NCBI GenBank assembly: GCA_038087015.1
Contig: JASBNA010000033.1
Location: 62,001-126,000, forward strand
Source: Cerrena zonata
Lineage: Eukaryota > Basidiomycota > Agaricomycetes > Polyporales > Cerrenaceae
Length of the DNA: 64,000 nucleotides
Direction: 5' to 3'
Part shown: piece by piece, positions 51,433 to 62,200 of the stretch
Numbering within the stretch: the first letter of the stretch is position 1
How the letters are laid out: each line of letters opens with the position of its first letter
The notes under the pieces: generated by a model
What the model was told of the DNA's origin: nothing
Databases searched by the model: none
What the model saw: the letters and a program-made list of their open reading frames with translations, nothing else
Translations under genes and position numbers: made by a program

Positions 51433-52359
51433 CTACTTGAAAATGACTCCCTTTCTCTCGGTTTCATCAACATGTAATTGAAATATGTCATTTCTAGAAT
51501 AATGACCATTTAAATCAAGATCGTATCTAGCTTCAATCAAAATATCCAAATCAATTTGGGTACTTAAAATTCCTTCTTTTCCTAATAATGGGCCTGCTAT
51601 AATATCTCCATAAGGATTAACTATAATTGATCCCCCATTAATTACATTTCTAGTTGGCTCCCATTCTGGCAAATTTAAACCAATTTGATCAGCTGGTGGT
51701 AAAAATTGTACTGCAGAAATTGCAAATAATCTTCCTTCAACCCCGATTGTTTTAATTAACGATCTCCAAACTTCTCTTTCATCTACAGTTGGTGCCAAAT
51801 AAATACTAAGATCTTTAGCATAGAATGATGCCCTTAATAATGGCATGAAATTTTCCCAACAAATAGCTCCTCCAATGTTTCCAAGTTTGTCTGTCTTGGT
51901 TGTATATAATGTAGAGCCATCTCCACTACCCCAGATAAGTCTTTCAGATCCAGTAGGTACAAGTTTTCTATGTTTTCCAATATAACCTAATTTGGGATCA
52001 ATATAAATCATAGTACAATATAAAGTTGAGCCATCTTTCTCTATGGCTCCTGAAGAAATTATAGCTCCAGTGCGTTTACTTAAACCTTCCAATACTTTTA
52101 TTTCAGGACCTGGGATACTGATAGCATTCTTAAAATATTCAGCAAACTCTTCTCTACCCGATTGTAAGCGATAACCCAACTGAGTTCCAAAGGATGATCC
52201 TTTAGGATAACCTCCAATTGTTGCCTCTGGAATACAGACTAATTCGATCTTCTTGTCAATTATTTCCTTTTCATAGCTTAAAATCTTATCAATTGTAGCC
52301 GGTGTACCCTCTGGAGATGCTCCTATTTGTAAGGCTGCAACTATATGTTTGTTAGTCAT
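51433..52359 (-). CDS. NIT1: Nitrilase of the Nit1 branch
   Basis: A 308-residue carbon-nitrogen hydrolase. The catalytic triad is E45 ([12 protein letters not shown]), K132 ([17 protein letters not shown]) and C167 ([15 protein letters not shown]). [10 protein letters not shown] at the start and [19 protein letters not shown] late in the chain match the plant/bacterial-type nitrilases that include yeast Nit1. The enzyme hydrolyses nitriles to acids and ammonia; its natural substrate in yeast is not known. In Saccharomyces strains the gene is often broken, but here it is complete. NIT1-type genes in yeasts are thought to derive from bacteria. Confidence 0.92.
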   Translation of the reverse strand: MTNKHIVAALQIGASPEGTPATIDKILSYEKEIIDKKIELVCIPEATIGGYPKGSSFGTQLGYRLQSGREEFAEYFKNAISIPGPEIKVLEGLSKRTGAIISSGAIEKDGSTLYCTMIYIDPKLGYIGKHRKLVPTGSERLIWGSGDGSTLYTTKTDKLGNIGGAICWENFMPLLRASFYAKDLSIYLAPTVDEREVWRSLIKTIGVEGRLFAISAVQFLPPADQIGLNLPEWEPTRNVINGGSIIVNPYGDIIAGPLLGKEGILSTQIDLDILIEARYDLDLNGHYSRNDIFQLHVDETERKGVIFK

Positions 52360-52801
52360 TTTAATAATGTTTCGACAAGGTTAAGTCCTAACCGGAAATG
52401 AGAAGTTAGGTCTATCCCATCTTCTTTTATTGTATCTGGAACTTAAAATTTCCGCTCTAAATTTTTAATCTCCAGATTTACTGAGAAACGGAATTTATAA
52501 ATTGGGGGAGCATCCTCCAGCGTTGACAGCTTTAAATACGAAATTAATAAGTCTTTGGAGATACGAACTATGTTTACGAGATATGTCTTTAACGTTGTTC
52601 TTCCGTTATTTTGAATTTGGGGAATCTGAATTTTGACTGTCTCTATTTGTCTAGGTGTTTGCTCGAAATATAAGCATTTGCTTAGGGATGCTTATTCATG
52701 CCACTCTTATTAACTGATAAAAATTTTAGAAGATGATTGCCAAAGAACTTGAATTATTATTTAAAATATAAAAAAAGCCCTGAAATGGTTGCAAAAAAGA
52801 A

Positions 52802-52874
52802 AGCCCGATGCGGGGGTCGAACCCGCAACCTTGTGATTAAAAGTCACACGCTCTAGCCATTGAGCTAACCAGGC
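52802..52874 (-). tRNA. tRNA-Lys (UUU anticodon)
   Basis: 73 bases, no intron. The acceptor stem GCCTGGT pairs with ATCGGGC (with G-T pairs), the D stem is GCTC/GAGC, and the anticodon stem is TGTGA/TCACA around CTTTTAA, giving anticodon TTT. The T arm GCGGG-TTCGACC-CCCGC contains the B box. An A box (TTAGCTCAATGG) is present. The sequence after its 3' end on the minus strand is GCTTTCTTTTTTGC, a Pol III T-run stop. Confidence 0.97.
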
Positions 52875-53598
52875 GCTTTCATGTCAAAATTTGTATGTGG
52901 GTATTTATCAAGACATATAACTATATAGTCTTTAAACGTCATTCAAAAAATCTTTTTTTTGTTTTATTAATATTTTAAGCCATCAGTCTGAATTCTAGCA
53001 GCTTTTATACTGTGTTATGTAGTTCATTCTTGAGTTGAATGTATTTCTGCTGTGCTAAGATAATATTTTCATTTTCATTTTTTTTGACATGGTATTGATA
53101 TGTTAAGGAATCTAAATAACACATCCATATATTCAAACGCAGGCAGTACTAGCTACGAAAGTATTCTATGAACTCTGATTGACGGATTAATGGTAGAAAA
53201 CTTCGTGTTTTTCGTATAAATTGTTCACAAAATTGTTCGTACTTTAATTACTATCGGGTTATGTGGGTTGATCAGACCTCTGTCGTCCCCAAGTATCTAC
53301 GTAGTAAATACCTGTATCAGACTGGACGACCATAACACACGCAATTTAGCTATTAGTCAGATACATACTAATAACGATTTGTGGTGGATTAATTTACTAA
53401 TTAGATTAATCTTTTAGCTGTTATTAAAGGGAGAATAACTTTATTACAATTAATACTAATATAATAAAAACCATAAATAAAATATATATATATTAATGTC
53501 ATTACGGAATGAAAACTCTCTGTAGGGCATCGACCCACTTCTTCAATCCATTAACCAATAGGATTAGCCACGAAGGTCCACACCACAAAAAGTCTTCA

Positions 53599-53787
53599 AG
53601 GCATTTCCATCAAATGAGGAAATGCCTACTTATTTATATACTTGTTCTCGTAAAAGATGTTCTCTTCCGATGATGTTTCACAAAAGATGTTTGTAACACC
53701 TTTTGCTTAAACCTCAGCTTGATGATGTCTGGGATCTGCCTTGATGTAAATCAGGCCCAGACATCACCGCCAGACCTTCACGGTCTG
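53599..53787. other. Cluster of three perfect hairpins
   Basis: AGGCATTTCC (53599-53608) pairs with 53618-53627 over a 9-base loop. TGATGTCTGGG (53723-53733) pairs with 53756-53766 over 22 bases. CAGACC (53771-53776) pairs with GGTCTG (53782-53787) over 5 bases. They lie about 700-900 bases past the tRNA gene and 390 before the LRR gene. They could be a structured RNA, LTR remnants or an extruding DNA element. Confidence 0.55.
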
Positions 53788-54170
53788 ACAATTACATATA
53801 TTCCTTAGAGAAAATCATATTGGACGAAGACTAAAGCCTACTTTATCTTCTTTCTATTCGATTCAACTCAAGGTATGTATATATTTCAGTCAGGTTCAAG
53901 ATTTTAGGAAAGGTTGTTTTGCAACAAAAACAAATTGGTTCTTCAAATACTTAACTCAGACAGTATTCTTGCATAATGGAAGGACAGTCTCTTAATAAGA
54001 TGGTTGCTTCAATTACATTATTTCTGACAATACCCTATCAATTTGAGCTAGTACTCTTAGATTTTATGAGTCATTTGTGGTGGCCCACCCAATCAAGCTA
54101 AATGACTCATTCGGTATATTTATATAGACGATAATCTACATAATTATCCAAGTAAACCTACATTGTCAAA

Positions 54171-55325
54171 ATGGAAGACTTCACTGTTGAACTGAGTGCA
54201 AATCTTTCCCCTGAAACGATTATTAAAAAGATCAAATGCTTGTCAGAATCCACGGCTTTGCAATTTCTTAGCTCTCCTAATCCAACTGTTCGAGAAGCAG
54301 TACAAGAAATGCTCTTCAGTAATGAAGTCCACATTGGATGCAGCATAGAAAATTATATTCGGACTACCAATCGCTATGATACATTTACCAGGCGCTTTGA
54401 AGACCTTGGCCGAACGATGCAAGTGACTTATATTTCTGGGTTGAAGTTCATTGAAACATTCTTTAGATTGTGCTCCCTTCATGATATAAAGCCTCTAGTT
54501 CTCCTGATCGGCTGGAATTCTTGTCTGAATGAATTCAAAGAATTATTAACGAACCACAGTGTCTACATTAGCAAGATAGAAAAAGTTTGTATGGAAGCAG
54601 ATTTTGATCATGCTTTGACGAACGCAGAGCTTAGGTTTATTACTACCACTTTACCTGGAATACATCAACTTACAATTGAAAATATTAATGAATGTTCAAA
54701 AGAATTAATTAACGGTGGATTAATGAAATTTAGAAACTTGGACAGTCTCAATATTAAAGATGGATATTGTACAAATTTATCGGCAATTCCATTACCTTCG
54801 ACTTTAACAAAACTTGCATTTTACGATACTTCAATAATAAACGTCGACGATAATGAACCGAAATCAGAAGATTATAAGAATTCTGCCAGGATTTACAGCA
54901 AAAACATTGATTTGATTAATCTTCCGAGTGAATTAAAGTGTTTATCAATTTTCTGTAGGGCATCGAATGTTAAACTAAGCTCACTTCCCGACTCATTAGA
55001 AATAGTTGATCTTTCTTTTGGAAAATTTTCCAAATCGTTTCTTGATGATTTCGAATTAGGTAAACTGTGGCCTTCGAACTTAAAAGAAATATCGGTCACC
55101 GATGGGCTTTTCCAAGGCTCGATTTATGTGGATGACGAGTGTATTGATGAAGAAATTTTTCAAAATTTCAATGAAGATTATGTTGATGATCGAAATAACA
55201 AGTTTCTTGAAGGCTCACACCTCAATTATGAACTGGTGCAATTATTGAAACAAGATTTACCAGAAACAGTACAGGAGGTAAGTATACGTCCAAATGAAGT
55301 GCAGACTACGGTATACTTAGCTTGA
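54171..55325 (+). CDS. Leucine-rich-repeat protein, possible divergent F-box
   Basis: A 384-residue protein. The first 50 residues (LSPETIIKKIKCLSESTALQFL) are helical and may be a worn F-box-like segment, but I would not assert it. From about 150 on there are LRR-like units with LPSTLTKLAFYDT, LPSELKCLSIFCR, LPDSLEIVDLSFG and WPSNLKEISVTDG, the same LPxxLxxLxL style as the F-box protein at 25198. The C-terminus is acidic. It probably serves as a substrate adaptor in an SCF ligase or as a binding scaffold. No specific ortholog is recognised. It converges with ACO1. Confidence 0.65.
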   Translation: MEDFTVELSANLSPETIIKKIKCLSESTALQFLSSPNPTVREAVQEMLFSNEVHIGCSIENYIRTTNRYDTFTRRFEDLGRTMQVTYISGLKFIETFFRLCSLHDIKPLVLLIGWNSCLNEFKELLTNHSVYISKIEKVCMEADFDHALTNAELRFITTTLPGIHQLTIENINECSKELINGGLMKFRNLDSLNIKDGYCTNLSAIPLPSTLTKLAFYDTSIINVDDNEPKSEDYKNSARIYSKNIDLINLPSELKCLSIFCRASNVKLSSLPDSLEIVDLSFGKFSKSFLDDFELGKLWPSNLKEISVTDGLFQGSIYVDDECIDEEIFQNFNEDYVDDRNNKFLEGSHLNYELVQLLKQDLPETVQEVSIRPNEVQTTVYLA

Positions 55326-55615
55326 AAAGTTTGTACGGTATCTTTTCAAATTGTCTATTATTTGTAACAAGTTGCAAATTGAAATCAATAACTGCGGAAA
55401 AAACTACGAGTATAAAACTTTTGAAACGAAAACACCTAATGTGATAAATTAAATAAATAAATAGTAATGTGAATATATAAATAAGACAGGAATTGCTAAA
55501 AAAAACAAGATAAGAAGGAAAATTGACTAGTCGTAAAAAAGATAAGAGTTTTATTAAGCCTCAAAAAGTTTTTTATGCTTTTAAAAAAAAATTCTCTCCA
55601 AATTTATAAACTAAC

Positions 55616-57967
55616 TTATTTTTTTTCAGCAGCAACAGCAGCCATCTTATTCAAAGCAGAACCGTGGATGAACCATTCAATTTGTTCAGCATTATAAGTG
55701 TGAGATAATTCAGCTTCCCAAGCTTCACCTTCTTTAGGATGAACTCTTAAGGTAACATTCTTACCTGGGGCTAATTCGGTTAAACCTAAGATGTCAACTT
55801 CATCATCAAAGTTAATTTTATCGTAATCAGCAACGTTAACGAAGTTCAATGGTAATAAACCTTGTTTCTTCAAGTTAGTTTCGTGAATACGAGCGAAAGA
55901 TTTGGTAATAATGGCGAAACCACCCAAGAATCTTGGTTCCAAAGCAGCATGTTCTCTTGAAGAACCTTCACCGAAATTTTCATCACCAATAACAACCCAT
56001 TTATGACCAGCGTCTCTGTAATCAGCAGCGGTGTCTGGAACACCTTTGTATTCACCAGTGTAGTGATTTTTAACGTTGTTAGCTTCACCATTTTCAGCGT
56101 TAATAGCACCAATCATATAATTGTTAGAAATGTTTTCCAAGTGACCACGGTATTTCAACCAAGGACCAGCCATAGAAATATGATCGGTAGTAGTTTTACC
56201 AACGGCTTTAATTAAAATTGGTAATCTTTCAGCATCTTTACCATCCCAAGCTTTGAAAGGTTTCAATTTTTGTAATCTGTCAGAAGTTGGAGCAATAACA
56301 ACTTCAACACCAGATCTATCAGCTGGAGGAGCTTGATAAGTGTTCACACCAGCATCGTAACCTTTTGGTGGTAAACCAATTCCAGAAGGTTCTTTTAATT
56401 TGAATTCGTTACCTTCAGAATCTTTCAAGGTATCAGTAAGAGGGTTGAAACCTAAATCACCAGAAATAGCGTAAGCAGTAGTCATTTCAGGAGAAGCAAC
56501 AAAGGCGTGAGTAGCTGGGTTACCATCATTTCTAGAGGTGAAATTTCTGTTGAAAGAAGAGACAATGGTGTTCTTGTCACCTTTTTTAATATCTTGTCTA
56601 TCCCATTGACCAATACATGGACCACAAGCATTAGCCATGACAACACCACCGAAATCTTGGAAAGTTTTCAATTGACCATCTCTTTCAATGGTGGCTCTAA
56701 CTTGTTCAGAACCTGGAGAAACGGTATAGATGGATTTAGCCTTTAAGCCATGAGCACCAGCATCTTTAATGATGGAAGCAGCTCTAGTCATATCTTCATA
56801 AGAAGAGTTGGTACAAGAACCAATTAAACCAACTCTAACATCCAAAGGCCAGCCATTAGCAATAGCGGTTTCTCTCATTTTAGAGACTGGAGTAGCTAAA
56901 TCTGGGGTGAAAGGACCGTTAATGTGAGGTTCTAAAGTGTTTAAATCAATTTCAATAACTTGATCATATTCACAACCTTCATCAGCAGCCAAGAAATCAT
57001 CTTTATATAAGGAGGCAAAATCAGCAATTTGAGATCTTCTGGTAGCTTTCAAATAATCAACCATTGATTTGTTGAAAGGGAAAACAGAAGTGGTAGCACC
57101 AATTTCAGCACCCATATTACAGATGGTACCCATACCGGTACAAGAGAAAGTTTCAACACCAGAACCGAAATATTCGATAATAGAACCAGTACCACCTTTA
57201 ACGGTAGTGATACCAGCTAATTTCAAGATAATATCTTTTGGAGAAGTCCAACCAGACATTTTACCGGTTAATTTAACACCAATAATTTTTGGAGCTTTCA
57301 ATTCCCAAGGTAAGTTAGCCATGACATCAACAGCATCAGCACCACCAACACCAATAGCCAATTGACCCAAACCACCAGCATTTGGAGTGTGAGAATCGGT
57401 ACCAATTAATAAAGCACCTGGGAAAGCGTAATTTTCCAAAACAATTTGATGAATGATACCAGAACCAGGTTTCCAGAAACCTAAATTATATTTAGAACAA
57501 GCAGTTGATAAGAAATCAAAAACTTCTTTATTTAAATCAATGGCTCTAGCTAAATCTTTTTCCCCACCAATTTGAGCTTGAATCAAATGATCACAATGAA
57601 CAGTGGAAGGAGTAGCAACTTGAGGCATACCAGCAGACATAAATTGAAGGATAGCCATTTGAGCAGTAGCATCTTGACAAGCAACACGATCAGGTCTTAA
57701 TTTTAAATAAGAAACCCCTCTTTCAATGGCTTGTCCATGAGGATCATCTAAATGACCATATAATAACTTTTCAGCATAAGTTAATGGTCTATTTAATCTT
57801 GATTTAACAATATCAACATTTTCCAAATTTTTTTTATAATTAATAAATGAAAAATCTTCTAATAAATTTTGATTAACTTTAGAATCTCTAGTTAAAGCAG
57901 CAGTAGCTAAACCACGAACTGAAGAACGTGGAACAGCCTTAGAAGCAATTCTTGAGGCGGATAACAT
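55616..57967 (-). CDS. ACO1: Mitochondrial aconitase
   Basis: A 783-residue protein (Saccharomyces Aco1: 778). The first 25 residues ([24 protein letters not shown]) form a mitochondrial targeting sequence rich in Arg, Ser and Ala. The 4Fe-4S cluster is held by C385 ([14 protein letters not shown]), C448 and C451 ([10 protein letters not shown]). Other hallmarks are [24 protein letters not shown] and the swivelling domain with [19 protein letters not shown]. It converts citrate to isocitrate in the TCA cycle and also helps maintain mtDNA in yeast. Codon bias is very strong. A CCAATGA box lies 236 bases upstream, where Hap-complex regulation by carbon source or iron would be expected. Confidence 0.98.
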   Translation of the reverse strand: MLSASRIASKAVPRSSVRGLATAALTRDSKVNQNLLEDFSFINYKKNLENVDIVKSRLNRPLTYAEKLLYGHLDDPHGQAIERGVSYLKLRPDRVACQDATAQMAILQFMSAGMPQVATPSTVHCDHLIQAQIGGEKDLARAIDLNKEVFDFLSTACSKYNLGFWKPGSGIIHQIVLENYAFPGALLIGTDSHTPNAGGLGQLAIGVGGADAVDVMANLPWELKAPKIIGVKLTGKMSGWTSPKDIILKLAGITTVKGGTGSIIEYFGSGVETFSCTGMGTICNMGAEIGATTSVFPFNKSMVDYLKATRRSQIADFASLYKDDFLAADEGCEYDQVIEIDLNTLEPHINGPFTPDLATPVSKMRETAIANGWPLDVRVGLIGSCTNSSYEDMTRAASIIKDAGAHGLKAKSIYTVSPGSEQVRATIERDGQLKTFQDFGGVVMANACGPCIGQWDRQDIKKGDKNTIVSSFNRNFTSRNDGNPATHAFVASPEMTTAYAISGDLGFNPLTDTLKDSEGNEFKLKEPSGIGLPPKGYDAGVNTYQAPPADRSGVEVVIAPTSDRLQKLKPFKAWDGKDAERLPILIKAVGKTTTDHISMAGPWLKYRGHLENISNNYMIGAINAENGEANNVKNHYTGEYKGVPDTAADYRDAGHKWVVIGDENFGEGSSREHAALEPRFLGGFAIITKSFARIHETNLKKQGLLPLNFVNVADYDKINFDDEVDILGLTELAPGKNVTLRVHPKEGEAWEAELSHTYNAEQIEWFIHGSALNKMAAVAAEKK

Positions 57968-58203
57968 TATTTAAAATAACCTTAAGAAAGTAAGGAGAGA
58001 AGAAGGGAAAAAAAAAAAATTTCAAGTGGAAGAAAAAAAGGGAGGAAACAAGTTTAATGATATATAAAGCGGGAAAAGATCATTGGTGTTACGATGCGAA
58101 GCTTACTGTTAAACATCAGCAATAGTGGGTTTAGTATGGACTCACGGAAGTTTTCACTAAGACAAAAATGCTCGGATGTCGATTCAGGTTTCTTTGATTT
58201 CAG

Positions 58204-58208
58204 CCAAT
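58204..58208 (+). promoter_or_regulatory. CCAAT box upstream of ACO1
   Basis: GCCAATGA matches the Hap2/3/5 consensus CCAATNA, 236 bases before the ACO1 ATG. Aconitase is a known Hap-complex target in yeasts. Inferred site. Confidence 0.4.
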
Positions 58209-58600
58209 GACAGGGAAGAAATTTATAATACTGGTGCATTGTTTTGTTTTCATGGATTCGCCCTTATCCGGAGTTTTTCCAGTGCCTGTTGACTGATTTG
58301 CCAGGATGTACCCATTGAACGCCGGTCAAACTACAGCTGAACTACCCTGTAACTGCAACCCAGCTACACCACCACCACCCTCCAGCTACTGTAGCCATGA
58401 TGGCCAACTGGAAACCTGGCTGAAGCACTCGTTCGTCCGGAGATGCCCTCGGATTTCTGGCCGTGTTTTTTTTTGGCTTCTTTGTTTTGCTTCTCCAGAT
58501 TTAATTTTGTGTGATGGTTTTGCAACTCCGAAGAATTTCCGTTATTTTATTCTGGCGGCGCTGATTGGCTGGCGGGCACTCGGTGCCGACCAGCGCCAGG

Positions 58601-58626
58601 GGGGGGGGAGCTGCTGGGGGGTGCGG
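58601..58626 (+). other. G-rich tract with G-quadruplex potential
   Basis: A run of ten G, then six G and three G within 30 bases, separated by AGCTGCT and TGC. Four or more GGG tracts with short loops can be drawn on the plus strand. It is unusual in this AT-rich genome. Confidence 0.5.
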
Positions 58627-58639
58627 GTGTTTTATATGT

Positions 58640-58672
58640 GTCACGTGCACGTCACGTTTAATTGCACGTGAT
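58640..58672. promoter_or_regulatory. Paired Cbf1-type CACGTG sites
   Basis: GTCACGTG at 58640-58647 and CACGTGAT at 58665-58672, both full RTCACGTG sites in opposite orientation, with another GCACGTCACG between. They lie about 565 bases from the BPT1 start and 675 from the ACO1 start. Confidence 0.55.
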
Positions 58673-58727
58673 GTACTTACATAATGGTCTATTCTAATTG
58701 GCTGCAACTGGGTATACCTATTTTCTG

Positions 58728-58784
58728 TGTCTATTTTCTACTTGTCTATTTTCTACTTGTCTATTTTCTACTTGTCTATTTTCT
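58728..58784 (+). repeat. 15-bp tandem repeat
   Basis: TGTCTATTTTCTACT at 58728-58742, 58743-58757 and 58758-58772, then a partial copy to 58784. The three full units are identical. Confidence 0.92.
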
Positions 58785-59236
58785 TTTTTGTTTAATTTCT
58801 GTTTTTCTAAGGAACATTGTAGCTAAAGACAGTGGTTGGAAAGATTAGGTCTGGCCAACGTAGGGATACTCATAGCTTTGTCTTTACATTTGTATTGTGG
58901 AGGTGAGAAGAGGAATTTTTCACAATTGGTGCAAAAATTGATTTAAAATCGTAAAAATCGTATTAATACAATACAACAATCCATCACTTTGCGAAACATT
59001 ACTTTAATCAGTTGGAGCTTGTTGATTGTTGCAAAAATAAATCTACTAGATAACGAAACACTGTTATTCCCAATGAAATTAACTAGAGATCAACTTCGGT
59101 CAAATTAACATAAAGTGCACTTTGCAAAAATCGCAGGTTAGTAAAGTACATCATCGCCTATCGCTTATCAAGACGTTTTCACCAGACATTTTCACCAAAG
59201 GTGCTCACCAGGATTGTTCTTTCTTCGATTGTGGTA

Positions 59237-62200
59237 ATGTCGGTGCTTGATACAAATCCTTCGATTGTCTGTGGGATCTCGGCTTTCAAGTACCCTTTGG
59301 CCCCCGATTACGAAAATGCTTTTAATCCGTGCTTTATTCTGAACTTATTTTGTTCATTTTCAATCGGGTTTGCTTTCTTTGGGTTGCTTGAGCTAAATGA
59401 TATTTTTTTCAAGAAAACTAAGGTTGGTGGCTCAATAGCCCCCAAAAATACCGGGCTAATCCATTGGATTCGAGTTAATTTAGTTTTTTTTCAATCCTTG
59501 CTTTATTTATTGCTAGTACCTTTAATCAATATTCACCACCGCTATTCCGATACTAAAATCATATCTTTCGCAATAACTTTTGCAGTATTAACTTTTATCA
59601 TCTTACCAATCCATATTTATGAAACATGCCACTCTCCAATACCGTCAAATATCCTTCTCTTATACTGGCCTTGTTTAATAGCTTTACAGTTAATTCTTTT
59701 TTTCCAAGATTATACAACTATTTGGCCGGTGGTCAAACTGAATTATTCAACAGTAATTGAAATTTTGATCCTATTCAATGCTTGTTCGATTTTATATATG
59801 GAAGCTTCTAAAAAATGGTGGAGCCCAAGTTATAAACTCAAATTATACTATTTGAAATATTTCGAAGTTGAATTATCAAAACCTCACATCTTGGAAAAAA
59901 TTAGTTTCACTTGGTTAACCAGTATGATTGTTTCCTCTTACAAAAAACAATCCTTACTGGAAAAAGATTTGCCGGGGACTCTTTCAGAAGTTTCAACCGA
60001 TGTTTTCGCTTTAAAATTATCAAAAAATTGGCAGAAATATTCAAATAAAGATCCAAAGGCTAGAATCATATGGGCCCTATGTAAATCTTTCGGGTCAATT
60101 GCTTTATATTCTTATTTGTTCAGTTTCTTTGAAAGTATGGTTGAATATATTAATCCTCAATTGTTACGTTTATTAATTAAATTTTTTTCAGATAAATCAA
60201 AAAATCCAAGTTTACCTTTATTACAAGGTTTATCAATTGCATTTTTAATGTTTCTCAGTTCTTGTTTTGAAATTTATGTCGTTAGTAAATCTAACTTATT
60301 ACTTTTGGATGTTAGTTTATCAATTAAATCTTCTTTACTGTCTTTGATTTATGAAAAAAGTTTGAAATTATCTCCTGAAGCTAGATTAAAACATCCTTCT
60401 GCCTCAATCATTAATTTGATTGCAGTTGACGTTCCAAGACTTCAACAAGTTGCCCAATACGTATGTTTTTTGATCATTTCCCCCATCGAATTAGTCGTTT
60501 GTACATTTTCTCTTTGGGTTCTTTTAGGAAAATCTTCACTTGCCGCTTTATTCGTTATCATGATTTCAATGCCTATTAACACCTTCATTGTTAAAAGAGT
60601 TAAAAAATTAAATAAAACTCAAATGACTTTCAAAGATAAAAGAACAAAATTAATTAGTGAAATTATTTCTTCAATAAAATCTTTAAAATTATACGCTTGG
60701 GAAAAACCTCTTGTTAACAGATTACTCGACGTTAGAAATAATGAAGAATTGAAAAATTGGAGAAAAATTAAAACTGCTTATCAATTTGCTAATCTTGTTT
60801 GGTCGATATTAAGTCTCATGATAAGTGTAGCTACTTTAGCAACTTATACAATTTTAGAATCTATTCCAATGACTCCAGATTTGGTTTTCCCTGCAATGGC
60901 TTTATTAGATAAATTATCAAACCCTTTATTGGAGTTACCGGTGTTATTCAATTCTTTAGTTGAAGCTTCAGTTGGTCTCGATAGAATAAGTCAATTTCTT
61001 ATGGCCCCTGAAATTTCTACGGATTTCATCGAATATGGCCCTACCCCTAAAGATTTAGGCGAAGAGTCACTCAACATTCTGAATACATCGTTTTTATGGT
61101 CCAAATCTACTGATTCAAATTCTAATTATGCCTTGCAAAATATCGATTTTAAAGCTGGTAAAGGTGAACTTATCACCATCGTTGGTAAAGTTGGATCCGG
61201 AAAATCATCCTTATTATTAGCCTTATTAGGTCAGCTTTATCCAACACCTGGATCTGGTGAAAATAAATCAAGCTGCCAAATTAATGGTACAATCGCTTAT
61301 GCTGCTCAACTGCCTTGGATCTCTAATTCTTCAGTGAAAGATAATATTTTATTTGGTCATAGATTCGATGAAAAATTCTATAATCTAACTTTGGATGCTT
61401 GCCAATTACTACCAGACTTAAAACAATTACCTGATGGTGACGAGACTCAAGTTGGTGAAAAAGGTATTTCTTTGAGTGGGGGCCAAAAAGCCCGTGTTGC
61501 TCTCGCTAGGGCTGTTTATGCTCGTTCGGATATTTATCTCTTGGATGATGTCTTAAGTGCTGTTGATAGTCATGTCGGTAAGAAAATTATCGAAAAAGTT
61601 TTGGGTGATAAAGGTTTATTAGCCACTAAGACAGTTATTTTATCCACTAACTCACTTTCCGTTTTAAACTATGCCCACTACACCTATCTTATTGAATCAG
61701 GTAAAATAATCGAACGTGGTACCATTGACGAGGCTTACGATGAGATCAAAAATCCAAAATTATATGAATTATTGAGCGAATTTGGTAAAAGAGATACCCC
61801 AAATGAATCCGCCAATGTTTCGAGGGAAGATTCCCCAGAATACCTGGATAAGAAATCAGTTGAATGTTCTCAAATGTTTGCTACTAAAGATAATGAAACT
61901 GAGGCTGATGCAGAAGTTCTGTCGTTTTCTGTAGTTAAATCTGTTGACAGCCATCGCAGGGCTATTATTGCAACCTTTCATTATGATCCTTTTAAAGAGA
62001 CAATTCCAACATTGAAAACAGGTCCTTTAAAAGAAATTTCTTCCAAAGGTAAAGTTAAATGGAGTGTGTACTATAATTATGCTAAAGCATGCTCTATTAC
62101 CGGTTGCGTAATGTTTCTTGTCATATCAATTATGTCATCAGTGTCAGGTATTATAAAGACGTATTTTTTGAAAATATGGGCCGAAGAAAATTTAAGGAAT

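Larger units (their letters stand above)
52360..54170. other. Long intergenic region with tRNA-Lys and hairpins
   Basis: Apart from the tRNA gene (52802-52874), no protein gene is supported. From 53599 to 53787 there are three separate perfect hairpins in under 200 bases, listed apart. The rest is AT-rich. Sequence near tRNA genes is a common landing site for yeast LTR elements, but I could not define TG...CA ends or a target duplication. Confidence 0.5.
57968..59236. other. Divergent promoter region ACO1 / BPT1
   Basis: No gene is supported. The 121-residue frame at 58306-58671 runs through GC-rich low-complexity DNA and matches nothing. Notable contents: CCAAT boxes at 58204-58208 (plus) and, inverted, at 58564-58568 and 58697-58701; a G-rich tract near 58600; two CACGTG sites; and a 15-bp tandem repeat. 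Confidence 0.6.

Noticed and set aside
53518..54967. 15-base match TCTGTAGGGCATCGA in the intergenic region (about 53519) and inside the LRR gene (about 54952)
   Set aside because: A single 15-mer shared within 64 kb is near chance level and the flanks do not match.
58306..58671. 121-residue open frame (plus)
   Set aside because: It crosses CCACCACC, TTTTTTTT and G10 runs in a promoter region, overlaps regulatory sites and resembles no protein family.
59201..59236. N-terminal extension of BPT1
   Set aside because: It begins at GTG; the first ATG at 59237 gives the expected family start.
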